From CAVUAN01 sp963739435 (GTDB taxonomy: Bacteria; Acidobacteriota; Thermoanaerobaculia; UBA5066; Gp7-AA6), in NCBI GenBank assembly GCA_963739435.1, contig CAVUAN010000008.1:186001-250000 (forward strand): DNA of 64,000 nucleotides, written 5' to 3'. A program made the translations under genes and the position numbers. Positions 35,281 to 45,516 of this stretch are shown in pieces (the first letter of the stretch is position 1; each line of letters opens with the position of its first letter). The notes under the pieces were generated by a model. That model made no database searches. It saw only the letters and a list, made by a program, of their open reading frames with translations, and had not been told where the DNA came from.

Positions 35281-36629
35281 GCGATACGAGGCTTCCCTCG
35301 GTCGGTGTCGTGTCCCTCGGGTGCGCCAAGAATCTCGTGGACACGGAGGTCATGCTCGGGCACCTGGCGAAGGCCGGCCACGACATCGTGCCGGACGCCC
35401 AGGCGCGCGTGGTCCTGGTGAACACCTGCGGATTCATCGACCGGGCCAAGGAAGAGTCGGTCAACGCCATCCTCGAGCAGGTCGCCCGCAAGAAGCGAGG
35501 CGAGATCGAACGGGTCGTCGTGGCAGGCTGCATGGTCCAGAAGTACGGGCGCGAGCTGGCCGACGAGATCCCCGAAGTGGACGTCTTCATCGGCTTAGAC
35601 GAGCTCGAGAAGGCGCCGGCGGCCGCATCGGGCCTGCCGAGCCTGCCGCGCTTCACCGAGAAGCCGCTGGCGACCCGGCTCTACGACGAGGCGGCGCCGC
35701 GCCTGCTTTCGCGCCGCCGGGGCTACGCGTACCTGAAGGTGGGGGAGGGTTGCGACAACCCCTGCACGTTCTGCACGATTCCGCAGATGCGCGGCATGCA
35801 GCGAAGTCGTACGGCTGCCTCGCTGGCCGCCGAGGCGCGGGCGCTCGAGGCCCAGGGCATCTCGGAGCTCGTGCTGATCTCGCAGGACACGACGCGTTAC
35901 GGCGAGGACCTGGGCCTCGGCCGCAAGGGGCTGACCGGACTTGTCGAGGGGTTGCTGCGCGAGACCGAGATCCCGTGGATTCGATTCCTCTACGCCTACC
36001 CGAAGACGCTCGACGACTCGATCCTGCACCTGATGGCCGCCGAGCCCCGCTTCGTGCCGTACGTCGACATCCCCCTCCAGCACGTCTCGAGGCCGATCCT
36101 GGCCTCCATGCGGAGAGGGGGAGACGCATCCTCGTACCTCAGGATGATCGAGGGCATGCGGTCGATCGTGCCGGAGATCTCGATCCGAACGACCTTCATC
36201 GTGGGATTCCCGGGGGAAGGCGAGCAGGAGTTCCGCGAGCTGGCCGAGTTCGTGCGTCGGGCCGAGTTCGACAACCTCGGGGCGTTCACCTACTCGCCCG
36301 AGCCGGGCTCGGGCTCCGAGTCCCTGGGAGACCCGGTGCCGGCGGCCGAGAAAGAGAGCCGGCGCGATTTCCTGCTTTCCCTCCAGCAGCCGATCGCGCG
36401 GCGCAAGGCCCGGGCGCTCCGAGGCCGGAAGATCGAGGCGATTGTCGAGGGGCCTTGCGAGGAGACCGAGCACCTGCTCGAGGGCCGTATCAAGGCCCAG
36501 GCGCCCGAGATCGACGGCCGGCTTCTGATCAACGACACGGGCGGCCGCGACGTGAAAGCTGGTGAGATCGTGCGGGTGCGAATCACCGAGACGTACGACT
36601 ATGACCTGGTCGGCGAAATCGTGGATTGA
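35277..36629 (+). CDS. rimO: Ribosomal protein S12 methylthiotransferase RimO
   Basis: 450 residues. The N-terminal UPF0004 domain (VGVVSLGCAKNLVDTEVML, VNTCGFIDRAKEESV, VVVAGCMVQKYG) supplies three Cys for the second [4Fe-4S] cluster. The radical-SAM motif is GCDNPCTFCTIP. The LISQDTTRYGEDLG block is typical of RimO rather than MiaB. A TRAM domain ends the protein (IKAQAPEIDGRLLIND). It thiomethylates the conserved Asp of S12. The start ATG overlaps the asnS stop. Confidence 0.95.
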   Translation: MSDTRLPSVGVVSLGCAKNLVDTEVMLGHLAKAGHDIVPDAQARVVLVNTCGFIDRAKEESVNAILEQVARKKRGEIERVVVAGCMVQKYGRELADEIPEVDVFIGLDELEKAPAAASGLPSLPRFTEKPLATRLYDEAAPRLLSRRRGYAYLKVGEGCDNPCTFCTIPQMRGMQRSRTAASLAAEARALEAQGISELVLISQDTTRYGEDLGLGRKGLTGLVEGLLRETEIPWIRFLYAYPKTLDDSILHLMAAEPRFVPYVDIPLQHVSRPILASMRRGGDASSYLRMIEGMRSIVPEISIRTTFIVGFPGEGEQEFRELAEFVRRAEFDNLGAFTYSPEPGSGSESLGDPVPAAEKESRRDFLLSLQQPIARRKARALRGRKIEAIVEGPCEETEHLLEGRIKAQAPEIDGRLLINDTGGRDVKAGEIVRVRITETYDYDLVGEIVD

Positions 36630-36703
36630 TCCATTGGTTCATTGATTCATTGGTTCATCTGGGCTCAATGAGTCAATGTTTCAATGAATCAATGATTCAA
36701 TTC
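36626..36703. repeat. Palindrome built from tandem TTCATTGA-type octamers
   Basis: The left arm repeats TTGATCCA, TTGGTTCA, TTGATTCA, TTGGTTCA. The right arm repeats TCAATGAG, TCAATGTT, TCAATGAA, TCAATGAT. The arms are reverse complements with a few mismatches around a short GC-rich centre (CTGGGC). It begins at the rimO stop and ends six bases before the ribF ATG, so the ribosome site of ribF is inside or masked by it. The A/T-rich composition contrasts with the GC-rich surroundings. Confidence 0.9.
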
Positions 36704-36708
36704 CTCTG

Positions 36709-37659
36709 ATGCACGTCATCCGGGATCCGCTGCGCGCCGGCGACTTGCCGCGAGGCGGGATCGTCACGATCGGCAATTTCGACGGAGTGCACCTCGGGCA
36801 CCGGCGGATCCTCGAGGCCGTTGCGGCCCGGGCCCGGGAATCCGGGCGGCCGTCGTTCGCCGTGACCTTCGAGCCGCACCCGCTCGCTGTCCTGCGGCCC
36901 GACCACGCTCCGCGGCGGATCCAGACGCTGCGGCAGAAGGAGGAGGCGATCGAGGCGATCGGCATCGAGAATCTCCTCGTGATCCCGTTCACCCGGGACT
37001 TCTCCTTGACCGAGCCCGAGGAATTTGTGCGCGGTTTCCTGGCCGACCGCCTGGGCGCCTCGGAGATGTTCCTGGGTCATCACTTCGCTTTTGGACGGGG
37101 CAAGCGCGGCGACCTGGCCCTCCTGCGGCGCCTCGGACCGGAATGCGGGTTCGTCTCCTCGGGTGTCGAGGAGGTCCTCGTCGGGGGCGAGCCGGTGTCC
37201 TCGACCCGCATCCGGGACGCGCTCGGGCGGGGAGACGTCGCGGGCGCCAACGCGATGCTGGGCCGGGAGTACGAGTTGGACGGCATCGTTTCGAAGGGGG
37301 AGCGGGTGGGGCGCAAGATCGGCTTTCCGACGATCAACCTGGCCCCCGAGAACGAGCTGCATCCCGAGGACGGCGTGTACTTCACGCGGATCGCGATCCG
37401 CTCGTTCGGCCGGTCCTTCGATTGCGTCACGAACATCGGCCGGAGGCCGACGGTCTACGAGGACTATGCGACGACGATCGAGACCTACATCCTCGACTTT
37501 TCCTCGGATGTCTACGGGGAGAAGGTCCGGCTCTGTTTTTTCGACCGGGTCCGCGAGGAGCGCCGGTTCCCGTCCCTGATGGCCTTGACCGAGCAGATCG
37601 GCCGGGACATCGAAGCGACGCGGGCCTATTTCCTCTCGCGGCGCTCAGAGGGCGGCTGA
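36709..37659 (+). CDS. ribF: Bifunctional riboflavin kinase/FAD synthetase
   Basis: 316 residues. The adenylyltransferase half has VTIGNFDGVHLGHRRIL (HxGH) and EPVSSTRIRDALGRGDV. The kinase half has GRKIGFPTINLAPENELHP, GVYFTRIAIR and the catalytic-region VTNIGRRPTV. It phosphorylates riboflavin to FMN and adenylates it to FAD. No clear Shine-Dalgarno lies outside the octamer hairpin just upstream. It is followed by the convergent RND gene. Confidence 0.94.
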   Translation: MHVIRDPLRAGDLPRGGIVTIGNFDGVHLGHRRILEAVAARARESGRPSFAVTFEPHPLAVLRPDHAPRRIQTLRQKEEAIEAIGIENLLVIPFTRDFSLTEPEEFVRGFLADRLGASEMFLGHHFAFGRGKRGDLALLRRLGPECGFVSSGVEEVLVGGEPVSSTRIRDALGRGDVAGANAMLGREYELDGIVSKGERVGRKIGFPTINLAPENELHPEDGVYFTRIAIRSFGRSFDCVTNIGRRPTVYEDYATTIETYILDFSSDVYGEKVRLCFFDRVREERRFPSLMALTEQIGRDIEATRAYFLSRRSEGG

Positions 37660-37663
37660 GCCC

Positions 37664-40600
37664 TCACACCTCGAGACGGTCGCCGGGTCTTGCCACGAGG
37701 GTGTACAGGGCCGGCATCAAGAAGACGCTGATCAGAAGGCGAGAGAAGAGACCGCTGACGATGACCAGGGCGAACGGCCGCTGGGAGTCCGATCCGACCT
37801 GGGTGGACATGGCCGCGGGGAGCAGCCCCAGAGCCGCCACGAGCGCCGTCATCATGATTGGCCGCAGCCGCAGGAGCGCCGCCTCGCGAGTGGCCTGCTC
37901 AATCCCCAGGCCGCCGCGTCGGAGCTCGTTTGCGTAGGAGATGTAGACGACGGCGGTCTGCACGGAGACCCCGAACAGGGCGAGGAAGCCGATCGCGGAG
38001 GAAACCGAGAAGGGGGTACCGGACAGCCGGAGCGCGAGCAGACCTCCGGCGGGGGCTGACAGAAGCACTCCCACGACCGTGATCATGGGAAACTTGAAGT
38101 TGCTGTAAAGAGCGAAAAGAAGCAGGAAGATCAGGAAGATGGTTAGCGGCAGGACGAACCTGAGCTGGCTGCGAGAAGCGGTGTACTCCTTATACTCGCC
38201 GCCCCAGACGGCCCTGTAGCCCGCCGGGAGCTTGACCGACGCGGCGACCTGCCTTTGCGCGTCGTCCACAGCGCCCGCGAGGTCCCGCCCTTCGACGGAA
38301 TACTGAACGCCGATGTACCGCGAGTTGTCCTCACGGTAGATAAACGAAGCTCCGCTCTCGACGCGAATGTCGGCGAACTCCTTCAGAGGGATCTGCTGGC
38401 CTCCCGGCGTCGCCACGAGGATGTTGCCGATCTTCTCGGGTGTGTCGCGGAATTGCGGCTCCAGGCGCACGACCAGATCGAACAGCTTTTCTCCTTGCAG
38501 GACCTGCGTAGCCGCGGCGCCACCCACCGCCGCTTCGATCAGGCCGTTGATGTCGGCGACGTTAACGCCGTACCGGGCGATCCGGGCTCGGTCGATGTTC
38601 ACCGTCAGGCTCGGCTGGCCGATCTCCTCGACGAGCGTGACGTGGCTGATCCCACGCACGCGTTCGAGCACGTGCTTGATCTCCTTGCCTCTTCGCTCAA
38701 GCACGTCCAGGTCCTGCCCGAACACTTTCACGGCGAGGGCGCTTTTCAAGCCCGTCTCCGCCTCGTCCACGGCATCCTCGGCCGGCTGCGTGTAGTTGAA
38801 GATGATGCCGGGGAAGGCTTGGAGTTTCTGGTCGATGGCCTGGATCAGGCCCTCTTTGGTGCGGTAGGGTCCCTTCCACTCGCGGTAGGGTCTCAAGCCG
38901 ACGTAGAACTCGCAATTGAAGAAGCCCGTCGGGTCGGTGCCGTCGTCCGGACGGCCGTGCTCGGACCCGACGTCCGTAACCTCCGGGAACGAACGCAAGA
39001 TGGACCGGATCTGTGGAGAGATTCGCGACGATTCCTCAAAGGAGACGGTGTACGGCATCGTGGCGCGGATCCAGAGGGCTCCCTCGTCCAGGTGCGGCAT
39101 GAACTCGGCGCCGATACCCGGGATGAGCAGAAGTGAGGCCACGAGGATCAGGGCCGAAACGGCGGTTGTTCTCCAGGGATGAGCGATGCAGGGGTCCAGC
39201 CCTTTCGCGTAGGCGCGCTTGATCGCTTCGAAGGCGGCGTTTCGCCGCTCGCGCACGCCCCGCCGCATGGTCCAGGAACACAGCACGGGCAAAAGCGTGA
39301 GCGTCAGGACCAGGGAGCCGACCAGTGCGAAGATCATCGTGTCAGCCATGGGTTTGAAGAGCTCGCCGGAGGGGCCGCTCAGGACATAGATCGGCAGGAA
39401 ACTCGCAACGATGACTGCGACCGCGTAGAAGATCGGTCGATCCACCTCCGCGGCGGCCTCCGCAATCACTTCACCCACCGCGAAGGGTTCTCCGTTGCGG
39501 AGGGCCACCCGGCGGTAGATGTTTTCCACCATCACCACTGCACCGTCGACCAAGATGCCGAAATCGATCGCGCCGATCGACAGCAGGTTGGCCGGCACGT
39601 GCCGCAGGTCGAGGCAGATGAAGGCGAAGAGAAGCGCCAGTGGGATCGTCACGGCGACGATCAGGCCGGATCGGAGATCGTACAGAAAGAAAATGAGGAT
39701 CACGACGACGAGGACCATGCCCCGCAACAGGTTGTCCTCCACGGTCCGGGTCGTCAGGGCGATCAGGTCGCTGCGATCGTAATAGGGATGCACCTTGACG
39801 TCCTTGGGCAGGATCGAGCCATTCAGTTCCCGGGTCTTCTCCTCGTACTTTCTTCAGGACGACCTGTGCCTGTTCGCCCTTTCGCATCAGGATCACGCCC
39901 TCGACCGCATCGTTGCGGTCGTTGAAGCCGAACTGACCTAGGCGCGGGGCGTGGCCGATGACGACTCGCCCGACATCCTTGACGAGCACAGGTATGCCGT
40001 TGTGGACCGCCAGAACGACGTTGCCGATGTCTTCCAGGGTCTTCAGGCGGCCCAGGCCACGGACGTAGTAGAACTGCCCGCCCTGCGAGTAGAAGCCGCC
40101 TCCAGCATTGCCGTTGTTGGCCGAGAGAGCGGCGACGATCGCCTGAACCGAAAGGCCTGCGCCGGCGATCCTGGCGGGATCGAGCAGGATCTGGTACTGC
40201 ATCGTCTCCCCGCCGAGGCCGGAATCGTCGGCGACGCCCGGGACGGACTTGTATTGCCTCTCCACGACCCAGTCTTCGATCGTCTTCAGCTCCTGTGGCG
40301 AACGGTCCGGGCTCTCCAGGACGTAGCGATACACGAGGCCGGACGGGGAGAAGAGCGGCGCAACCGATGGGGACACGTTGGCGGGCAGCGAGGCAGCGGG
40401 GAGACGTTCGAAGACCTGCTGTCGGGCGAAGTAGTTGTCCGTTCCGTCTGTGAAGCTCATCCGGACGTCTGAAAGGCCGTAGAGCGAGATCGAGCGCAGG
40501 GCGGTCATCCGGGGTAGACCGTTCATTTCGACTTCGATGGGTACGGTGATCAGGCGCTCGACTTCCTCCGCCGCGTGGCCGGGCCATTGCGTGATGACCT

Positions 40601-40793
40601 CGACCAGTGCGGGCGAGAGATCGGGATAGGCGTCCACCGGCAGACGCGAGAAGGACCAGAGCCCCGCGCCCACCAGGAGTAGGGCCATCACCAGGACCAG
40701 AAATCGCTGTCTCAGGGAAGAGGAAACGATTCGGTTGATGACGGACGCCGTTCGAAGTGTCCCAGCGGGCGCAGGCGGGTCCGGTCGGCTCAC
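37664..40793 (-). CDS. czcA: Heavy-metal RND efflux pump, inner-membrane transporter (one frame break)
   Basis: About 1042 residues after repair. It starts INRIVSSSLRQRFLVLVM and has the large periplasmic loops and twelve helices of RND pumps. The helix-4 motif is DFGILVDGAVVMVEN, the DFG...D...EN form linked with divalent-cation (CzcA-type) exporters rather than the Cu/Ag CusA form. Near 39849-39851 an AAA run on the coding strand has one base too many. Removing it restores VVLKKYEEKTRELNG, leading into HPYYDRSDLI. Its start overlaps the adaptor stop (ATGA). Proton-driven export across both membranes with the next two genes. Confidence 0.9.
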
Positions 40794-41941
40794 TGGTTCT
40801 GCGCGAACTGCATGAAGAGTCCGCCCTCGGCGACGACGCGATCGCCCGGCTTGAGCCCCGAGGTGATCTCCTGGCGGTCCCCGACCTGCGAGCCGAGCGA
40901 AACGCGCCGTCGGGAGAAGGAACCGTCGGCGTTGGCAACGAAGACGAAAGGAAGATTCTCGTCGTTTCGCAGGATCGAAGAGACGGGCGTGAGGAGCCCC
41001 TCGGTCTGGCGCCGCGAATGGATGGCGACACGAACGTACAGGTCTTTCTTCAAGGTTCGTTTCGAATTCTTTGCGACGACGCGCACGGAGATCGCTCGCG
41101 TGTTCGGATCAACCAGGGCGGCGACGTAGGAGACCGTTCCGGGGAGGCTCTCCGGGGGGACTCCGGTCGTGACATCGGCCGGGTCGCCCGCCGCGACGAA
41201 GGGGAGGTCGGATTCGAAGACGTTGGCCATGACCCAAACCGTGGAGAGGTCGGCCACCGTGAAGCAGGGCGTCGCCCCGGCGGTCAGCAGCTGGCCCGGC
41301 GTGATCAGTTTCTCCACGACTATTCCCTCGATCGGGGAGCGGATCACTCCATGGGTCCCGCCGGCGATCGGGTGCCCCTGGCGAATCTCATCGAGGGCCT
41401 TGTCGTCGACCCCGAGGGCGCGCAGCTGCAGCATCGCGGCATCCCGGTCGGCCTCCGCGGAGATCGCGTCCGTCTGGGCCTGGTCCATGTCTCGCCGAGA
41501 GATGGCGTCGTTCTGGAAGAGCCGGTCGTCGAGATCGGCGATGCGGCGCGTATTGCGGGCCGTGGCCTCCGTCTTGCGATACACGCTCACGGCGGTGGCA
41601 AAGTCGGGTGACGCGATGGTCGCGAGAGGCTCGCCCAGTTGAACGGACGCTCCGACCGAGACGAGCAGGCGAGAGACCGGGCCGGAAATGGGCGCGAGGA
41701 CTTGCGTGGCCTGGTCGCTGTTGAAAGCGACCGTGCCTGTGGCTTCGATCGTACGATGGAATATCGAGGGAGCTACCGTCTCCAAACGGATCTTCTCGCG
41801 TTGTGCCGCGGGGAGGGTCAGGTTCCCGGCCGGGGAAGCTGCCGCCGACGCGGCCGGGTCGCCGCCCGAACAAGCACCCGAGAACACAACCGCGACGGCC
41901 GCGGAGAGCGTAGCGAGGAACACTGTTGGTCTATGGCTCAT
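40790..41941 (-). CDS. czcB: RND efflux periplasmic adaptor, lipoprotein
   Basis: 383 residues. The lipobox is VFSGAC after a hydrophobic leader, so it is lipid-anchored. GTVAFNSDQATQVLAPISG and GASVQLGEPLATI form the first lipoyl half. A helical hairpin follows (YRKTEATARNTRRIADL and neighbours). GVIRSPIEGIVVEKLITPG and VWVMANVFESDL are barrel elements. It links the inner-membrane pump to the outer-membrane channel. It overlaps its neighbours at both ends. Confidence 0.88.
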   Translation of the reverse strand: MSHRPTVFLATLSAAVAVVFSGACSGGDPAASAAASPAGNLTLPAAQREKIRLETVAPSIFHRTIEATGTVAFNSDQATQVLAPISGPVSRLLVSVGASVQLGEPLATIASPDFATAVSVYRKTEATARNTRRIADLDDRLFQNDAISRRDMDQAQTDAISAEADRDAAMLQLRALGVDDKALDEIRQGHPIAGGTHGVIRSPIEGIVVEKLITPGQLLTAGATPCFTVADLSTVWVMANVFESDLPFVAAGDPADVTTGVPPESLPGTVSYVAALVDPNTRAISVRVVAKNSKRTLKKDLYVRVAIHSRRQTEGLLTPVSSILRNDENLPFVFVANADGSFSRRRVSLGSQVGDRQEITSGLKPGDRVVAEGGLFMQFAQNQ

Positions 41942-43226
41942 GGGGGGCTCCCGAAGGGCCGGGCGGCAGAGGCGCCCCGACGGCGCGCTCCAGATCGGCC
42001 CGGGCATCGTTGGCGGCACCGAGGGCGTCGGCGTATTGGCTTTCGGCGTCGAGCAGAGTGCGTTTCGCGTCGAGGAGTTCGAGGGCCGAGGAGCCCCCCA
42101 GCTCGTAGCTGACGGAGGCGATCCGGTACGCTTCGCGCGCCTCCGGCAGGAGCTGGTCGCGGATGTAGACGGCCTGGCGCAGAGCGGTCGTCGCGCTGGC
42201 GTAAGCGGTTCGGACGTCGAGGTGGACCTGCGCCACCAGGTCGGTGTATCCAGCGGCCAGCTCCAGCTCGTGGTGCCGCGCCTCGGCAACTTCGCCGTTC
42301 TCATGCTGCCAGAAGAGGATCGGCACGTTGAAGGAGATAGCGCTCGAAAACGCCGGGGGGCTTCCCTCCGTAAAGTTGCGAAACAGATTCAGGTTCACGT
42401 CGGGGAGCCAGTACTCTCGGGCGAGGGTCGTCGCCGCTTCTGCGCCTTTCCGCTGCTCCGAGAGAGACAGGATCTCCGGCCGCCTGGACTCGGCCAGCAA
42501 TTCCAGCGCCTCCAGCTCGGCAAGGGGCGGGGGTACCTCGAGGGAATCCGTCGCCTCGATGGGCGCTCCGATGATTCTGCCGAGAAGGCGGTTCAAGGCG
42601 GCGCGAGATACGGCGACCACGCGCTCGTTGGCGATAAGGGAATTCTCGGCCTGGGCGAGGTCGACTTTCGCTTTGATGACGTCGAACCTGGCGACCGCGC
42701 CCGCTTCGAATCGGGCTTCCGTCTTCTTGAGAAAACTCTCCGAGAGGGCCTTTCCCTCTCGCAAGTCGTTGCCGTGGCGGACGGCCACGAGCAACGCGTC
42801 GTACGCCGCCGCCGTCTGGGAGGAGATCTGCTGCCGCAGCTGCTCGAGCGAGAGCTTTGCGGCGGAGAGACTCGACTCGGCGACCTCCCCGCGCAGGTGA
42901 AACTTGTAGGGGAATGGAAGCGTCAGCTGGACGCCGATGTCCCTCTGGGTCGCCGTGTGTGGCTTCAGGAAGCTCTGCTGCTGCTCGAAGGTTCCAGCAA
43001 AGGAGGGGTCCGGAAAGGCGACCGCCTCAGCGACCCTGGCCAGCGCCTGCTCGACTTGTTCTCGCGCGGCGGTGATCGCGGGATTTCGTGCCAGGGCCTC
43101 GTCGACCGCGTCCCGGCGAGAGACAGAAAGCGTCGCTGCGGCGTCCCCGGCGGCGCCGAGCCCGGCCGGGGCGGCACATATCGCGGCGGCTAGGGTGAAC
43201 AACGAAATCGTCGAGACGGCCTTCAA
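41931..43226 (-). CDS. czcC: TolC-family outer-membrane efflux channel
   Basis: 431 residues. A TTG start is chosen because GGAGGTG sits just upstream and the product then begins with a signal peptide (STISLFTLAAAICAAPAGLG). The two OEP repeats show the expected long helices (ALARNPAITAAREQVEQAL, ESRRPEILSLSEQRKGAEA) and beta stretches (DIGVQLTLPFPYKF, SSAISFNVPILFW). The stop overlaps the adaptor start by 11 bases. It is the outer-membrane channel of the tripartite metal pump. A longer in-frame upstream extension lacks any signal sequence. Confidence 0.87.
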   Translation of the reverse strand: MKAVSTISLFTLAAAICAAPAGLGAAGDAAATLSVSRRDAVDEALARNPAITAAREQVEQALARVAEAVAFPDPSFAGTFEQQQSFLKPHTATQRDIGVQLTLPFPYKFHLRGEVAESSLSAAKLSLEQLRQQISSQTAAAYDALLVAVRHGNDLREGKALSESFLKKTEARFEAGAVARFDVIKAKVDLAQAENSLIANERVVAVSRAALNRLLGRIIGAPIEATDSLEVPPPLAELEALELLAESRRPEILSLSEQRKGAEAATTLAREYWLPDVNLNLFRNFTEGSPPAFSSAISFNVPILFWQHENGEVAEARHHELELAAGYTDLVAQVHLDVRTAYASATTALRQAVYIRDQLLPEAREAYRIASVSYELGGSSALELLDAKRTLLDAESQYADALGAANDARADLERAVGAPLPPGPSGAPHEP

Positions 43227-43279
43227 GACACCTCCCTGGAAACCCTCCCGGAAACGAGCGAACGAGAGTGGAGGAGGAC

Positions 43280-43615
43280 TTAAGCGGAGGGAGGAGCGCG
43301 GTTCTGCTGCGGGCGGACTGCGAGGCGGGCCGGATGGAAAACGACGCAGATGGCCAGGCGCGTAACCATCGACTCTGGCCGGAGAACGACCACAGCAGGA
43401 CGTGCCAGCGAGACGGGGCGGTGCGACAGACAGGCGGGGCATTCGTGGGGTCGCGGCGTCAGCGTCGCTCGAGACGACCATGTTGGAGCCGTGCTGGCTG
43501 CGGAGGCAGGCGGGCCGGGCTCGGGGTGCAGGCCGAAGGACGCCGACACCGCAAGGAGTCCTGCGGCGAGAAGGAACGCTCGCGCCGATCGAGACGCTCG
43601 AGGCCTCTGCAACAT
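43280..43615 (-). CDS. Small secreted Cys-motif protein heading the efflux operon
   Basis: 111 residues, 54 bases upstream of the channel gene. A signal-like N-terminus (SARAFLLAAGLLAVSASFG) is followed by a low-complexity stretch with HECPACLSHRPVSLA, a His-Glu-Cys-x-x-Cys site that could bind metal. The remainder is Arg/Pro-rich. Position as first gene of a metal-efflux operon supports a periplasmic metal chaperone or sensor, but the composition also fits a chance GC-rich frame. Confidence 0.45.
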   Translation of the reverse strand: MLQRPRASRSARAFLLAAGLLAVSASFGLHPEPGPPASAASTAPTWSSRATLTPRPHECPACLSHRPVSLARPAVVVLRPESMVTRLAICVVFHPARLAVRPQQNRAPPSA

Positions 43616-43733
43616 GGTTCTGTCAGCCCAACGGGCTGTGGCCCTATTCTATTCCGCTGGCAGGACTTCCTGTATCATCCGGCCCGAATCCCAGCGCCCG
43701 GTTGGGCGCGTATTTTGCGCTGAAGGAGATGGA

Positions 43734-44066
43734 ATGGCCGATAACCCCAATATTCAGCAGGTCTCGGACGATACGTTCGACGGAGACATTCTGAAGAGCG
43801 AGAAGCCCGTCCTGGTGGATTTCTGGGCGCCCTGGTGCGGCCCCTGCCGGTCGGTGGCGCCTCTGCTCGAAGACCTGGCGACGGTATACGCCGAAAGGCT
43901 CAAGGTGGCGAAGATCAACGTCGACGAGTCGTCCAACGTGGCGATGAAGTACCAGGTCACGTCCATCCCGACCTTCATCCTTTTCAAGGGTGGCAAAGTG
44001 GCCGACCGCGTGCTCGGAGCCCTTCCGCGAAGCGAGTTCGTTAAGTTCCTCGACCGTAACCTCTAA
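43734..44066 (+). CDS. trxA: Thioredoxin
   Basis: 110 residues preceded by AAGGAGAT. LVDFWAPWCGPCRSVAPLL holds the WCGPC redox site, KINVDESSNVAMKYQV follows, and TSIPTFILFKGGKVADR has the cis-Pro loop. Cytosolic disulfide reductant. It is divergent from the metal efflux operon and stands alone. Confidence 0.95.
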   Translation: MADNPNIQQVSDDTFDGDILKSEKPVLVDFWAPWCGPCRSVAPLLEDLATVYAERLKVAKINVDESSNVAMKYQVTSIPTFILFKGGKVADRVLGALPRSEFVKFLDRNL

Positions 44067-44241
44067 GGCCCGGGCGGAACTCCGGAGCCCTTCAGTCCCG
44101 GCTCGACGGCATCCCGGGGTGGCCCGCGGGTTGCGTGTAATCTTCGCTTGCGCTGGCACGTACTGTGAATGCGGGTGTGTGTCCGATGCAGGAGAAGGCC
44201 GGTGGCAGGATTGAGCGCATCACGGAGGCATTGAGTTCGCG

Positions 44242-45516
44242 ATGAAGAAGAAGATCGTCATTTCTGTCGTCGTCGCCCTGCTCGGGGGGCTGGCCTTCCT
44301 GGCTTTTCGGAGCCGGGGCAATGGCGCACCCAAGTACAGGACGGCGAAGGTCGACCGCGGCGACGTGACCCAGACAGTCACCGCGACAGGAGCCCTCTCG
44401 GCCGTCACGACCGTCAAGGTCGGAAGCCAGGTCTCCGGCATCATTGCCACCCTTCACGCCGACTTCAACAAAGAGGTCAAGAAGGGGCAGCTTCTCGCAA
44501 CGCTCGATCCGACTCCGTTCCTCGCGAAGGTCGATCAGAGCAAGGCGGCGCTCGAGAAGGCCAAAGTCGACATGCGAAACGCCGAGATCAACCTCCGGCG
44601 GCAAACGGCCCTGAAGAAGGAGGGCCTCGCGCCCGACGCCGACTTCGACCAGGCCCAGGCCAACTTCGATGGGGCCAGCGCTTCCGTCGCGCAGGCCGAT
44701 GCGACCCTCCGGCAAGCCAACACCGACCTGTCGAACAGCAAGATCGTCGCGCCGATCGACGGCACCGTCGTGGATCGGCAGTACGACGTGGGCCAGACGG
44801 TCGCGGCGTCCTTCACGGCGCCCATGCTGTTTCAGATCGCCCAGGATTTGACGAAGATGCAGGTGTCTGCCGACGTTTCCGAGTCGGACATCGGCAGCGT
44901 GAAGGTCGGTCAGCAGGTGCGTTTCTCGGTGGACGCGTTTCCGGATCGTTTCTTCCGCGGCACGATCTCGCAAATCCGCCTGAATGCCACCGTGAACCAG
45001 AACGTCGTCACGTATCCGGTCATCATCGAAGTGCCCAATCCCGACCTCAACCTGCGGCCCACGATGACCGCCAACGTCTCGATCGACGTGGCGACGGCCC
45101 AGGGCTCTCTGCGGATTCCGAACGCGGCGCTGCGTTTCAAGCCCGAGAATCTGCCGGCGGCGGCGACCGCTGCTCCATCGACCGAGGAGCGGGCGGCGCG
45201 CTCGGGCAACGAGAAGGGTTCTGCGGGCGCGGCACGGCAGTTTGGCAGCACCGGCGGTCCCGGGGGCGGTTCCGGCGGCGGTTCCGGCCGGCCGCGCCGG
45301 GGCCAGACCGTCTACACGCTGGCGGCCACGGGTCTGGGAGATCCAAAGCCCGTCGAGGTCAAGACCGGGATCACCGACGGCCGATTCACGCAGGTCGTGG
45401 ACGGCGGATTGAAGGAGTCCGACACGGTCATTGTCGGGCTGGCAACGGCGAAGGCCGACGTATCGGGAGCGAGCAAGTCCGGGCCGCCGGGCGGCCAGCC
45501 CCGGAGGGGCTTCTGA
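44242..45516 (+). CDS. macA: MacA-like efflux adaptor (membrane fusion protein)
   Basis: 424 residues. An uncleaved N-terminal anchor is present (IVISVVVALLGGLAFLAF). GDVTQTVTATGALSAVTTV and VSGIIATLHADFNKEVKKG form the lipoyl part. A coiled-coil hairpin follows (KVDQSKAALEKAKVDMRN). APIDGTVVDRQYDVGQTV and IAQDLTKMQVSADVSE are the beta barrel. A Gly/Ser/Arg-rich loop near residues 335-360 is unusual. GGAGG lies 13 bases before the ATG, rather far. The next two genes are the ATPase and permease. Confidence 0.88.
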   Translation: MKKKIVISVVVALLGGLAFLAFRSRGNGAPKYRTAKVDRGDVTQTVTATGALSAVTTVKVGSQVSGIIATLHADFNKEVKKGQLLATLDPTPFLAKVDQSKAALEKAKVDMRNAEINLRRQTALKKEGLAPDADFDQAQANFDGASASVAQADATLRQANTDLSNSKIVAPIDGTVVDRQYDVGQTVAASFTAPMLFQIAQDLTKMQVSADVSESDIGSVKVGQQVRFSVDAFPDRFFRGTISQIRLNATVNQNVVTYPVIIEVPNPDLNLRPTMTANVSIDVATAQGSLRIPNAALRFKPENLPAAATAAPSTEERAARSGNEKGSAGAARQFGSTGGPGGGSGGGSGRPRRGQTVYTLAATGLGDPKPVEVKTGITDGRFTQVVDGGLKESDTVIVGLATAKADVSGASKSGPPGGQPRRGF

